Virus record (IMG/VR): IMGVR_UViG_3300047171_000145
Coordinates: 1-32,905 of that record
From: a virus
Direction: 5' to 3' (one strand)
Length of the DNA: 32,905 nucleotides
Shown: in pieces, positions 16,523 through 23,779 of the stretch
Layout: each line of letters begins with the position of its first letter
Numbering within the stretch: position 1 is the first letter of the stretch
Notes under the pieces: generated by a model
Database searches by the model: none
Told to the model about the DNA's origin: nothing
Seen by the model: the letters and a program-made list of their open reading frames with translations, nothing else
Made by a program: the position numbers and the translations under genes

Positions 16523-17424
16523 GCGAGTCGCCGCCGCATGAACGGTCGCAGCACTTCTTTTGCCGGCTGCGGGATCGCGAAGGGCTCGTTGCGCCGATCG
16601 ATCTGCTGATAGCCCTGACGCACGCGAGAGAGCCCGCCAAGCCCGGCCTTTTGCACGAGCGCATAGTCGATCATTTCCGTCGCCGTCATCGTCGTAGCGT
16701 CCTTAATCGCTTGCGGATACTCGGCGGCGTAATAGCCCGCGGTGTAGTACAGCTGCACGATGTTCGCCGTGAAACCGAGATTCGAGATCGCGCCGAAGAG
16801 CGCGTAGCTCGCGACGGCGTACGAGAGGATCTCGATGTATCGCGAGTCGCGGTTAATCACGATATCGTCGGGCGAGAACGTCGCAGTTTCCGACGGCGAG
16901 ATCTCGATCACGAACTGGTTGACCGTTCGGATCGGCGCCTTGTACGGATAGATTCGCCGCGTTGCTTTGCGCCACGGATGCTGCTCGACGAGCGACGTGA
17001 TGCGCACGCCGCCCTGTTCGGAATAGCCGATGTAGGAATCGACGTACGAGCTCGCGCGCCGCAAGATGCTGTCGAGATCTGAGCTCGTGAACTGGCTCGT
17101 GTCGGTGCCTTCGCCTGCGGCCTGATATTCGGCGACTTGCACATACTGCGAAACGATCGAGATCGGAATGCTCACGCTCAAGGTGCCGTCCGCGCTCGTG
17201 ACGACGAGTGATCCGGTGAGCGCGCCGTCCGGCACAATGAACGATGCATCGCTGTCGTCGGCGACGGTGAGCTCGAGCGACGTCGTTACGGTCGAAGGCG
17301 CACCGGTTTGCGGATCGGCTGGACCCTGTTGCGCGAGGACCGCGGTTGCGCCAGTAAGACCGCTTCCCGTGAGCGCGATCGTGTTGCCGACTGCGCCGAC
17401 GATCGAGCGCGCCGATACTACCAC
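16519..17424 (-). CDS. Head-tail connector (gp6-like) with N-terminal TIG-like domain
   Basis: In this 301-residue protein, residues about 100-301 fit the HK97 gp6/SPP1 gp15 connector type: helices with DLDSILRRASSYVDSYIGY, then strands, then QAIKDATTMTATEMIDYAL. Such rings extend the portal. Residues 1-95 read like an IPT/TIG Ig-like fold: NTIALTGSGLTGATAVL, a FIVPDGALTGSLVVTSADGT segment and a closing strand. Connectors of this family normally lack such a domain. The start is GTG 17424 with AAGGA nine bases upstream and a seven-base overlap with the preceding stop. It is followed by the head-closure gene via GTGA. Confidence 0.65.
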   Translation of the reverse strand: MVVSARSIVGAVGNTIALTGSGLTGATAVLAQQGPADPQTGAPSTVTTSLELTVADDSDASFIVPDGALTGSLVVTSADGTLSVSIPISIVSQYVQVAEYQAAGEGTDTSQFTSSDLDSILRRASSYVDSYIGYSEQGGVRITSLVEQHPWRKATRRIYPYKAPIRTVNQFVIEISPSETATFSPDDIVINRDSRYIEILSYAVASYALFGAISNLGFTANIVQLYYTAGYYAAEYPQAIKDATTMTATEMIDYALVQKAGLGGLSRVRQGYQQIDRRNEPFAIPQPAKEVLRPFMRRRLA

Positions 17425-17765
17425 GGCGACGATTCCTTGCGCGTGTTGTCGAGCAGCTCGCGCTTGGATGGGACGAAGCCGTGTTTCTCGGCGATCGCGC
17501 GCGCGAGCTCTTCGTTCTCGACGATCTCCGCGATCGCGGCATCGGTCGCTGCGTCGATCGCATTGCCGATCATGTCCGCTGCTACGTCTTTGCCACGCGA
17601 GCGCGATCGAGGCGATGAGTGCTCGATGACGACCATGCCGGCGGCTGCGAGCTCGTCGGCCTGGTCATCAGTCAGCTCTGTGAGCCCTTCTTCGCCGACG
17701 ACGACTTCGGCGGAAGCGGTCGGGATTTTGATGCCGGCATGATAGCCGACGATTCGGTAGAGCAC
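17418..17765 (-). CDS. Small head-region protein, 115 residues
   Basis: I start this gene at GTG 17765 because GGAGG lies six bases upstream; the in-frame Arg-rich extension to 18017 is shadow of the previous gene. The N-terminal half is beta-like (LYRIVGYHAGIKI, SAEVVVGE) followed by an acidic helix TDDQADELAAAG. The C-terminal half has helices rich in Ala, Glu and Lys. Position between capsid and connector suggests a head or neck accessory role. It overlaps the 3' part of the 61-residue ORF by 94 bases in another frame. Confidence 0.6.
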   Translation of the reverse strand: MLYRIVGYHAGIKIPTASAEVVVGEEGLTELTDDQADELAAAGMVVIEHSSPRSRSRGKDVAADMIGNAIDAATDAAIAEIVENEELARAIAEKHGFVPSKRELLDNTRKESSPW

Positions 17766-17857
17766 TCCTCGCCTCCGATCACGTCTCGCTTGACGAGGGC
17801 GCCTGGCGCGGCGGGCATATTGCCGCCGCGCTTGGTTTTGATGCCGAGTTCTTTCAC
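17672..17857 (-). CDS. Small ORF with a 3' half that overlaps the next gene
   Basis: GTG 17857 forms a GTGA overlap with the preceding stop. Residues 1-31 (GIKTKRGGNMPAAPGALVKR, then DVIGGEE) look like genuine sequence. The last 30 residues are Ser/Lys/Pro-rich and resemble a shadow of the overlapping 115-residue gene. Options: a real 61-residue protein with a long overlap; a short leader whose main role is to couple translation; or the N-terminus of a longer protein joined by a -1 shift near 17767. No classical slip site is present, and a strong GGAGG serves the next gene. Confidence 0.4.
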   Translation of the reverse strand: MKELGIKTKRGGNMPAAPGALVKRDVIGGEECSTESSAIMPASKSRPLPPKSSSAKKGSQS

Positions 17858-18417
17858 GCGCTCGGATCTGAAGAGCCGCCGTTGACGGCTTTCGAGCCGG
17901 TTGGATCGGACGGATCGTTGCCGGCGCCGCCGACGCGCTCGCTGCGCTTCGCGGCTTTCGCTGCCCGCGCGGCGGCGAGCTGATTACGGCGCTTGAGCGC
18001 CGCGCTTTCGGCAGCACCGATCACGGTGTCGCCGTCGCCGACCTGCAGTTGCGCGTTCTCGTCGAGCTCAGCTTTCTGTGCGGCGTTTTCGCCCGCGGCG
18101 TTGATGCCGAACGCGGCGGCGCGCTGCGCCTTCTTCGTCGCGTCACGCGCGGCGGCGGCGCGCTCGTATTCTTCGAAGTCTTTGTTGGGATCGCCAAGCG
18201 GTTGCGGTGCGAGATCCGCGACGGCATTCGCGCGCTCTTCTGCGGACGTGAGCTCGTCGCTCGATGCGAAGAAATCGTCGCCGTAGCCGGCCGTGAGCGC
18301 GGCGTGCTGCTCGTCGGTGATCTTCGTTTTGCGATTCTTGCCGACGGTCACGACGCCGGCAGGCGTCAAGAACCGCTGGCCTTCGCGCGTGTGTGCCGGG
18401 AAAGTGACTTCTTGCAT
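17854..18417 (-). CDS. Head-region protein, Ala-rich, unknown function
   Basis: This 187-residue protein starts at ATG 18417 with GGAG eight bases upstream. The N-terminal 60 residues look folded (VTFPAHTREGQRFLTPAGVV, then KITDEQHAAL). A long helical Ala/Glu/Arg stretch and a disordered Gly/Ser/Pro end follow. It comes right after the capsid gene and a pair of stem-loops. A capsid-associated or connector-recruiting role is possible. I recognise no family. Confidence 0.6.
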   Translation of the reverse strand: MQEVTFPAHTREGQRFLTPAGVVTVGKNRKTKITDEQHAALTAGYGDDFFASSDELTSAEERANAVADLAPQPLGDPNKDFEEYERAAAARDATKKAQRAAAFGINAAGENAAQKAELDENAQLQVGDGDTVIGAAESAALKRRNQLAAARAAKAAKRSERVGGAGNDPSDPTGSKAVNGGSSDPSA

Positions 18418-18451
18418 CGTGATCGCTCCGTCGTCGTTTGTGAAAAGGTTC

Positions 18452-18485
18452 CGTGAGGACGCTCTCTCCACAGAGCGCCCTCACG
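18452..18485 (-). terminator. Strong stem-loop downstream of major capsid gene
   Basis: The minus-strand RNA can form a 14-bp stem (CGTGAGGGCGCTCT with AGAGCGTCCTCACG, one G-U pair) around a six-base loop, followed by GAACCUUUUC. It lies 23-56 bases after the capsid stop and before the next ribosome binding site. It may act as a leaky terminator or a 3' mRNA stabiliser that raises capsid relative to downstream output. Confidence 0.65.
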
Positions 18486-18488
18486 TTT

Positions 18489-18504
18489 GTCCCCCGAGGG
18501 GAAC
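18489..18504 (-). other. Short GC hairpin just after capsid stop
   Basis: GTTCCC and GGGGAC can pair around a CTCG tetraloop, three bases beyond the capsid TAA. Together with the larger stem-loop next to it, it suggests 3'-end protection of the capsid message. No U-tract follows it directly. Confidence 0.45.
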
Positions 18505-18507
18505 TCT

Positions 18508-19797
18508 TTAGCTCGTCTTGAGCTGCGCGCGCGCCATGAACAGCGGTGCGAATTGCACGAGGCCGCCCATGAGGAACGGGATGTAGAGCTTGCGCAGCGT
18601 GCCGTCGGTGCCGACCGGGATCTCGAGGATCGTCGGTGCGGGTCCGCCGAGATACGCCCACGCAAGCATGTCCATGTCGACGACGTACGCGTCTTGGTAC
18701 GTGTGGCCGCCCGTGGAGATCGTGCCGATCGAATCGCCCGGGATCGCGATAAGCGGAAGCTCGGCTTCGCCCGCGACGATCTTCGGCACCGTCAGACCCG
18801 GCACGACTTCGACGGTGTTGTTGATGCGAACCAGCGGCAGCATCTCGTCGACGATGAATTCGCGCGAGCTGATGCTCAGGAGCACGGCACTCGGATTTCC
18901 GCCGGCGTCGATCACGTTGTTTGCTGCGAGCCGGATCGCTTTCGTCGTCGGCTGCTGGCCGACCGCGTACGTTGCGGTTTCGTCGACCGACGCCGTGTTC
19001 GCCGCTGGCGAATTATTGTTGAGCGTCCAACGCATGCCGTTGAACGAGTTCGGGCTGTAGAGGCCGTTCGGCGCCGTTGCCGTCGTCGACGTCGGATCGC
19101 TTTGCTGGTACCGGAACATCGCGGCTTGCGCGCGATGCACGAGCGCAGTAATGCCGCCCTGAATCTCGCGCGTTTCGGGATCGTACGCGACGCCGCCGGC
19201 CCGCACGGCGTTGAGGGCCTTTAGCGTGATGCCGCGCCGCGTCGCGAGAATCGCGATCTCTGCGTACGCACGCGTGTACACGTTCGCGTCATCCGTGACC
19301 GAGCCGGATTCGGTGATGAATTGCGCATCGCCGTAGCTCGTCTGCTGGTTGTACGCGTGCACTTCGCCGTTCGACGGGATCTTATCGATCATGTCGTACA
19401 GCGGGAATTTCTTCACGAAGAGCTCGTAGACGGTCGGATCGAGATCCTGACGGATCAACGGACCGACGCCGAGCGAATCGATCGCCTTTACGAGATCCGC
19501 GGATGCGCCCGAGGCGACGAGTGCGTCGCGCGCGCCTTGCGCCATCTGGCGCTCGAAGCCCTGATAGCTGTACTGCGGCATGTCGTCGAAGTCGAGCGGC
19601 TTCCAGAGCGGATACGCTCCGGCTTCTTTGCGCTCGCGGCGATCGGTATGCAGCGTGCGCGCTAGTTTGTCGATCGCAGCGTCGAGCTTCGATGTGCCCT
19701 GATCGGCGGCTTTAGCTTTGAGGGCGTCGATCTCGGCCTGCAGCGCCGCCATGCGCTCTTCGGGCGATTTGATGACCGGAACGTCGGTGACGGACAT
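18508..19797 (-). CDS. Major capsid protein, HK97 fold
   Basis: The 429-residue protein begins at ATG with AGGAG six bases upstream. A helical N-terminal arm (EERMAALQAEIDALKAKAAD) resembles the delta domain that the protease removes; the protease gene is immediately upstream. Downstream are HK97-type features: an N-arm region, a long spine-helix zone, an E-loop-like VTDDANVYTRAYAEIAI segment and a beta-rich C-terminal P/A-domain area ending FMGGLVQFAPLFMARAQL-like sequence. It packs DNA as the main shell subunit. Gene order protease-capsid is standard. Confidence 0.85.
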   Translation of the reverse strand: MSVTDVPVIKSPEERMAALQAEIDALKAKAADQGTSKLDAAIDKLARTLHTDRRERKEAGAYPLWKPLDFDDMPQYSYQGFERQMAQGARDALVASGASADLVKAIDSLGVGPLIRQDLDPTVYELFVKKFPLYDMIDKIPSNGEVHAYNQQTSYGDAQFITESGSVTDDANVYTRAYAEIAILATRRGITLKALNAVRAGGVAYDPETREIQGGITALVHRAQAAMFRYQQSDPTSTTATAPNGLYSPNSFNGMRWTLNNNSPAANTASVDETATYAVGQQPTTKAIRLAANNVIDAGGNPSAVLLSISSREFIVDEMLPLVRINNTVEVVPGLTVPKIVAGEAELPLIAIPGDSIGTISTGGHTYQDAYVVDMDMLAWAYLGGPAPTILEIPVGTDGTLRKLYIPFLMGGLVQFAPLFMARAQLKTS

Positions 19798-19814
19798 GTG
19801 GTGCTCCTACGGCT

Positions 19815-21224
19815 CTAGCGAATACTGCGGAGTCGAGCGTCGTCGGTCTCGCCGCTTTTCGCTCGCGATAGATCGCGGGCGATTTCATGCGCAGAACGCG
19901 CACGATGCGTCGGGTCCGTCGTTCGGGTTCCGTAGCTTCCACTGGCGTAGGCGGCTGAGCGCCGTCCGAGTGGGATTGCTCCCCTGGTCGCGATCCGAGC
20001 TTCGATCTCCATTAGCTCTTCACGCTTGGTCTCTAAGAGTTTCTGTACGTTGTCGAGCTCGGCGTTGAGCGCTTTGGCGCGATCAGCGATTTGCTGTTCG
20101 GCTTCTTCCGCTGCCTTCGAGATACGACCGGACTCGATCGCCTTCACGTCGATGACCGTTGCGCCCGCCTCTTCCCACTCTGGGGCGTCGCTGTCCTTTG
20201 GCAGAAGCGATCCGATTTTTCCGTGCGCGGCCTTCAGAGACTCCATCGCCATCTTGCAAACGCCGTGGCCGGCTGCGTCGGAGATGTGCTGCATCGCGCT
20301 ACAGAGCACTTCTTGCTGATCGTCGCTGAGGGGCGTTTCCGCGTTCTCGTCGTCGACGCCATCGTCGTCGGTGAGCTCTTTGATGGTGCGCATCAGGCCC
20401 GCGATCGCGGACGGTTTCACTTCGGGTGATCCCGTTGCGGCATCGGCGGCGAGCTGATCGAGCAACTTCGCGATCTGCGGATGCTTTTCGCGGATCTCGG
20501 GATCGACGTTGCGCGCGATCTCGAGCATCTTCGGGGACAGCTTCGGCTTACCGACGGTCGGCCGCGGCGTGTTCTTGATGGCATCGAGGAACGACGAGCG
20601 TTTCGCTGCGAGCTCGTCGGCTGTCGGTTTCGCGGTCGCTTCGGGCCGCACGTCGATCGACTTGCGCAGCGCTTTCGCCATCTGCTCGATGTACGCGCGC
20701 TGGTTCGCGGGAATGCCGACGACCGACACCTCGAACAGATCGATATCGGTGATGATGAATACCCAGTCGCCATCGGGCGTATCCTCGAACTCCCAATCGA
20801 GGATGCGTCCGCCGATCGAGAAGCCAAGCTTCGTTCCCTCGGTGATGTGCGTGTACGCTTTCACCGCCCGATCGTTGTTCTGGTCGACGCGCGCGCGGAT
20901 CCAGAGCTCCGTGCACTGACCCTGTTCGGGATCTTCGGCCGTCTTGAGATAGCTCTCTTCGCACGTGCCGAACACGTCCTCGGGCACTTCGTAGCTGTGG
21001 TTCAGCCAGAGCGTCATCGCTTTGACCTGATTGAGCATCTTCTGCTGGCACGCGAGCGAGATGCGATCGCCGCCGCGATCGATCACGGTCGAGCTCGCGC
21101 AACCCTCGATGTAAAGCTGGTCTTTGCCCGCGTCGTCGGCCGCTTTGCGCAGCTCGAGTTCGCGCGTGAAAATCTTGAAATCGCCCGGTGCTGACGCGCG
21201 CTTGGGAGGCTTGACGACTGGCAT
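19815..21224 (-). CDS. Prohead protease fused to scaffold-like C-terminal region
   Basis: Residues about 20-190 form an HK97-type (S78) serine protease: DRGGDRIS early, catalytic His76 in WLNHSYEVPEDVFG, Ser136 in KLGFSIGGR, and the acidic member probably near DLFEVSVVGIPAN (162-165). It cleaves capsid and scaffold during maturation. From about residue 200 to 469 the protein is long, helical and charged, like a scaffolding domain. The protease is therefore probably made as a protease-scaffold fusion; no separate scaffold gene is present. I start at ATG 21224 because GGAG lies six bases upstream; the in-frame GTG at 21359 has a basic, shadow-like extension. Confidence 0.85.
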   Translation of the reverse strand: MPVVKPPKRASAPGDFKIFTRELELRKAADDAGKDQLYIEGCASSTVIDRGGDRISLACQQKMLNQVKAMTLWLNHSYEVPEDVFGTCEESYLKTAEDPEQGQCTELWIRARVDQNNDRAVKAYTHITEGTKLGFSIGGRILDWEFEDTPDGDWVFIITDIDLFEVSVVGIPANQRAYIEQMAKALRKSIDVRPEATAKPTADELAAKRSSFLDAIKNTPRPTVGKPKLSPKMLEIARNVDPEIREKHPQIAKLLDQLAADAATGSPEVKPSAIAGLMRTIKELTDDDGVDDENAETPLSDDQQEVLCSAMQHISDAAGHGVCKMAMESLKAAHGKIGSLLPKDSDAPEWEEAGATVIDVKAIESGRISKAAEEAEQQIADRAKALNAELDNVQKLLETKREELMEIEARIATRGAIPLGRRSAAYASGSYGTRTTDPTHRARSAHEIARDLSRAKSGETDDARLRSIR

Positions 21225-21398
21225 GAACGTCTCCGATGGAGCTTTGCTGCCGGTGGAGACGGCGAAGCTCTGACGGCGCGCGGTTTCGACGGGTTGAGCG
21301 CGTCTGTCATGCGAAAGCTGAATAATCCGCACTCCACACGGAAGGGTCCCATGAACCACGAAATGCGCGTTCTCGGGAGCCAGCGTGAGTAGGCGATG

Positions 21399-21426
21399 CC
21401 GCCGTAGATCTGCAGATCTGCGGCGG
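21399..21426. other. Near-perfect inverted repeat after head morphogenesis gene
   Basis: CCGCCG and CGGCGG flank two AGATCT copies, giving an almost perfect 28-base inverted repeat (one mismatch) eight bases beyond the TAA of the head morphogenesis gene. The T-rich run TTTCGTTTT follows only on the plus strand, so as an intrinsic terminator it would best stop plus-strand transcripts. The 209-base gap that holds it has no gene, and no promoter I can support. Confidence 0.5.
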
Positions 21427-21433
21427 TTTCGTT

Positions 21434-22147
21434 TTACGCGGCTTGCTCACCGAACGCATCGGCCCAACTCTGCGGATCGGCCGTGATCACGCAGCGGCAG
21501 TGATCGAGACATTCGGTGTCGCCTTGTGCCGGCCACGTGGGGATCGCTTCGATCGTGTACGGTGATCCCGCGGCGAGCGCTGGACAATCTTCGCAGTGTT
21601 CCGCTTCGTCGTCGAGCGTCCACACGAGCTGCACGTCCATCGCGCCGAGCTGATTGCCGTATCCGCTCATGCCCGATGACCACGGCGGATCCGCGTACCG
21701 CGTGACGTCGGTGCCGATCGCGGCGATCTTGTCGTCGACGGCAGCCCAGAATGCATCGGTGTCCGCGTCGTAATCCGGCGCTGATTCGTTCAGCCACGCG
21801 GCGAGATTGCCGGAGATTCGCGCGGGCACGGCTTCGGCGTACTTGCGGCGATATTCGGCCTGCGCGCGACCTAGTGCGTGCGGATCGATCCCGCGATCGC
21901 CGACGTCGGGAACAGCCGCAGCGCCCGCTTTCGCTGCATCAATGTACGGCTTTTCGGCGAGCATGTCGTCGACGAGATCTGCAAGTTCGTCCTCGAAATC
22001 GTCGTCGTCAAACTCGCCCACATCGCGCGCGATCGCTTTCTCACCGACGCGCGCGCGGATCTTGTCTTTGATCAGCTGCGAATGATGCGACCAGGCGCGT
22101 TCGAGGCGCGTACGGCTTGCGGCGATGATCTCGTCGAGCGATCGCAC
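21434..22147 (-). CDS. Phage head morphogenesis protein (Mu gpF/SPP1 gp7-like)
   Basis: A 237-residue protein directly after the portal. The N-terminal half is helical and acidic. The C-terminal part carries the cysteine cluster typical of this family (CEDCPAL then CLDHCRCVI), which is often near a metal-binding fold. Such minor head proteins associate with the portal and are injected or help assembly. GTG 22147 is the first conventional start; the frame continues open and plausible to the portal stop region without ATG, GTG or TTG, so a noncanonical start at ATC next to the portal TAA (22189-22187) cannot be excluded. Confidence 0.75.
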   Translation of the reverse strand: MRSLDEIIAASRTRLERAWSHHSQLIKDKIRARVGEKAIARDVGEFDDDDFEDELADLVDDMLAEKPYIDAAKAGAAAVPDVGDRGIDPHALGRAQAEYRRKYAEAVPARISGNLAAWLNESAPDYDADTDAFWAAVDDKIAAIGTDVTRYADPPWSSGMSGYGNQLGAMDVQLVWTLDDEAEHCEDCPALAAGSPYTIEAIPTWPAQGDTECLDHCRCVITADPQSWADAFGEQAA

Positions 22148-22188
22148 GAGATCGCGCTCGCGCTGCGCGTTGGGGCCGTCGTCCGGGA

Positions 22189-23559
22189 TTACCGCCGCGC
22201 GGGTAAGCCGCGACCGAAAGGGTTCGCGGCCTTGCTACCTCCGCCGTCTTTCGGATCTTCGGGATCGTCGTCGCCACCCGCCGGTTCTTCACCGCCGCCT
22301 TCGCCCGGATGCTCAGGGTTATCGAGCGGCGCCGTCGTCTGCGTCGCGTACGGCTCGTCGCCCCACTCGACGGGATCTTTGCCTTCGCGCTGCCGGATTT
22401 CGTTCGGAAACGTCACGCCGATCGACATGTAGATCTTATCGATCTGCGCCTGCTGGAATTCGTCGCGCGACACGATATCGGCGAACTCGAAGCCGTGATT
22501 CGGGTCGATGAACTGCACGACTTCGCGCGTGAAGTAGCCGGCTACGCATTCGGCGAGCGCGAGTAGCCCGCGATCGGTCTTGCTTGCTGACGTTTTCGAC
22601 GTCGAGCGATTCACATCGGCGATCAGATTCGCATCGGTCAGGTCGAGCTCAAAGATCGTCGTGATGATCTTGGCGAGCCACGCTTTGTACTCCATGCGCT
22701 GCTGCTCGCGATTCGTCGGTCGCAACTGGACCGCTTTGATTTCCGAGCCTTCAGGGCCACCGCCCATAATCGCGGTCGTGCGCGTGCCCGCGATCTCTTG
22801 CTCGTAGTATTCGCGGAACGCTTGCAGCTCTTGCGGTGTCGTGCCGGGACCGAGATCAAGCAGCACGTCCGGCGCCGTCTGCTTCATCGCTTCGTAGTCG
22901 TATTGCTCGCCGTACAGCGCGGCCTCGATGATGCGTACCGTTGCTTCGACCGGCGACCACCCGATCGGCGAGTCCGTCGATGGATTGTGCATCATGTAGA
23001 GCAGCTCGTCGTTCGTCAGCGACGCAATGAGCTGGAAGCCTTCGTACTGGAAATAGCGTGGCTCGTTAGGGTTCGCGTGCGTTTCCCAGCGCGGATCGAT
23101 CGTGATCGTTTCGCCCGCGACCGGCCACAGCGCCACGATCTCGCCGCGCGCGTTGAATTCTTTCTCGATGCATCCCGCGTCGAGCACGAGCAGATCAAAG
23201 AGCACTTTGCCGAGGAGCTCGCGGAACGAGATGCGCGTCGGGTTCGGGTTCGTGAAGAGCTGACGCGCGGCTTTCGCGACTGCGGGATTGACCGGCGCGA
23301 GCGGATCATCCGTGCGCACGATGCGCCACTTCGCCACCTCGAGCGCGTGCCGACGACGAAAGATCGCGTTGGCGACCCACTCGTTGTTGCGCGCGAAGTT
23401 CTTGAGCATCTTCGCCCCGCGCTTCTGTTGGCCGCCGACGGTGATCGCACGCACGGAACGCGCGTACGGCGCGATCGTCTGCGCGCTGCGTGTCGTCGTG
23501 GCGATCGCGGCTGCGGCCACCGGCGGCGCCATCGCGCTCGCCGGCGGTAGCCAGCTCAT
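22189..23559 (-). CDS. Portal protein, HK97 type
   Basis: The 456-residue protein shows the portal layout: a disordered Ala-rich start, a helical clip/wing region with NNEWVANAIFRRRHALEVAKW, mixed strands (EKEFNARGEIVALWPV), TPQELQAFREYYEQEIAG in the stem-crown region, and a charged Gly/Pro-rich end. The dodecameric portal is the DNA channel and terminase dock. It follows the terminase after one 72-residue gene and precedes the morphogenesis gene. ATG 23559 is one base after the preceding TAA. The Gly/Asp/Pro-rich last 50 residues are probably disordered. Confidence 0.85.
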   Translation of the reverse strand: MSWLPPASAMAPPVAAAAIATTTRSAQTIAPYARSVRAITVGGQQKRGAKMLKNFARNNEWVANAIFRRRHALEVAKWRIVRTDDPLAPVNPAVAKAARQLFTNPNPTRISFRELLGKVLFDLLVLDAGCIEKEFNARGEIVALWPVAGETITIDPRWETHANPNEPRYFQYEGFQLIASLTNDELLYMMHNPSTDSPIGWSPVEATVRIIEAALYGEQYDYEAMKQTAPDVLLDLGPGTTPQELQAFREYYEQEIAGTRTTAIMGGGPEGSEIKAVQLRPTNREQQRMEYKAWLAKIITTIFELDLTDANLIADVNRSTSKTSASKTDRGLLALAECVAGYFTREVVQFIDPNHGFEFADIVSRDEFQQAQIDKIYMSIGVTFPNEIRQREGKDPVEWGDEPYATQTTAPLDNPEHPGEGGGEEPAGGDDDPEDPKDGGGSKAANPFGRGLPARR

Positions 23560-23560
23560 C

Positions 23561-23779
23561 TTACGGCTGCTGGAAAACCAGCGACGCGGGGCCGAGCGTC
23601 AGCTGCGACGCGATCGAGTTCGCAACGTCGATCGCGAGCTCTTCATCGCCGATGCCCGCAAGGCCAGCGCCTTCGGTCGACGCCGGGTCGAGCACCGCGA
23701 ACGTGATGTGCGAAAAGTTCTGACCCGCCTGGATGTTCGTGATATCGACGGGGATCGTTGCGATCGTGACTTCGGCCAT
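23561..23779 (-). CDS. Small protein between terminase and portal
   Basis: ATG 23779 overlaps the terminase TAA by one base (TAATG) and has AAGGAG seven bases upstream, so it should be well translated. The 72-residue product is mainly beta: VTIATIPVDITNIQAG, then FSHITFAVLDPAS, and an acidic helix GDEELAIDVANSIAS. It is unusual to find a gene between terminase and portal. It could be a capsid cement or portal-associated protein. No family recognised. Confidence 0.65.
   Translation of the reverse strand: MAEVTIATIPVDITNIQAGQNFSHITFAVLDPASTEGAGLAGIGDEELAIDVANSIASQLTLGPASLVFQQP

Noticed and set aside
17418-18017. A 199-residue version of the small head-region gene
   Set aside because: The first 84 residues are basic shadow of the preceding gene, and a strong ribosome binding site supports GTG 17765.
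21225-21433. Late promoter in the 209-base gap before the protease gene
   Set aside because: AT-rich pieces such as GGATTATTC occur, but no pair with correct -35 spacing could be supported.
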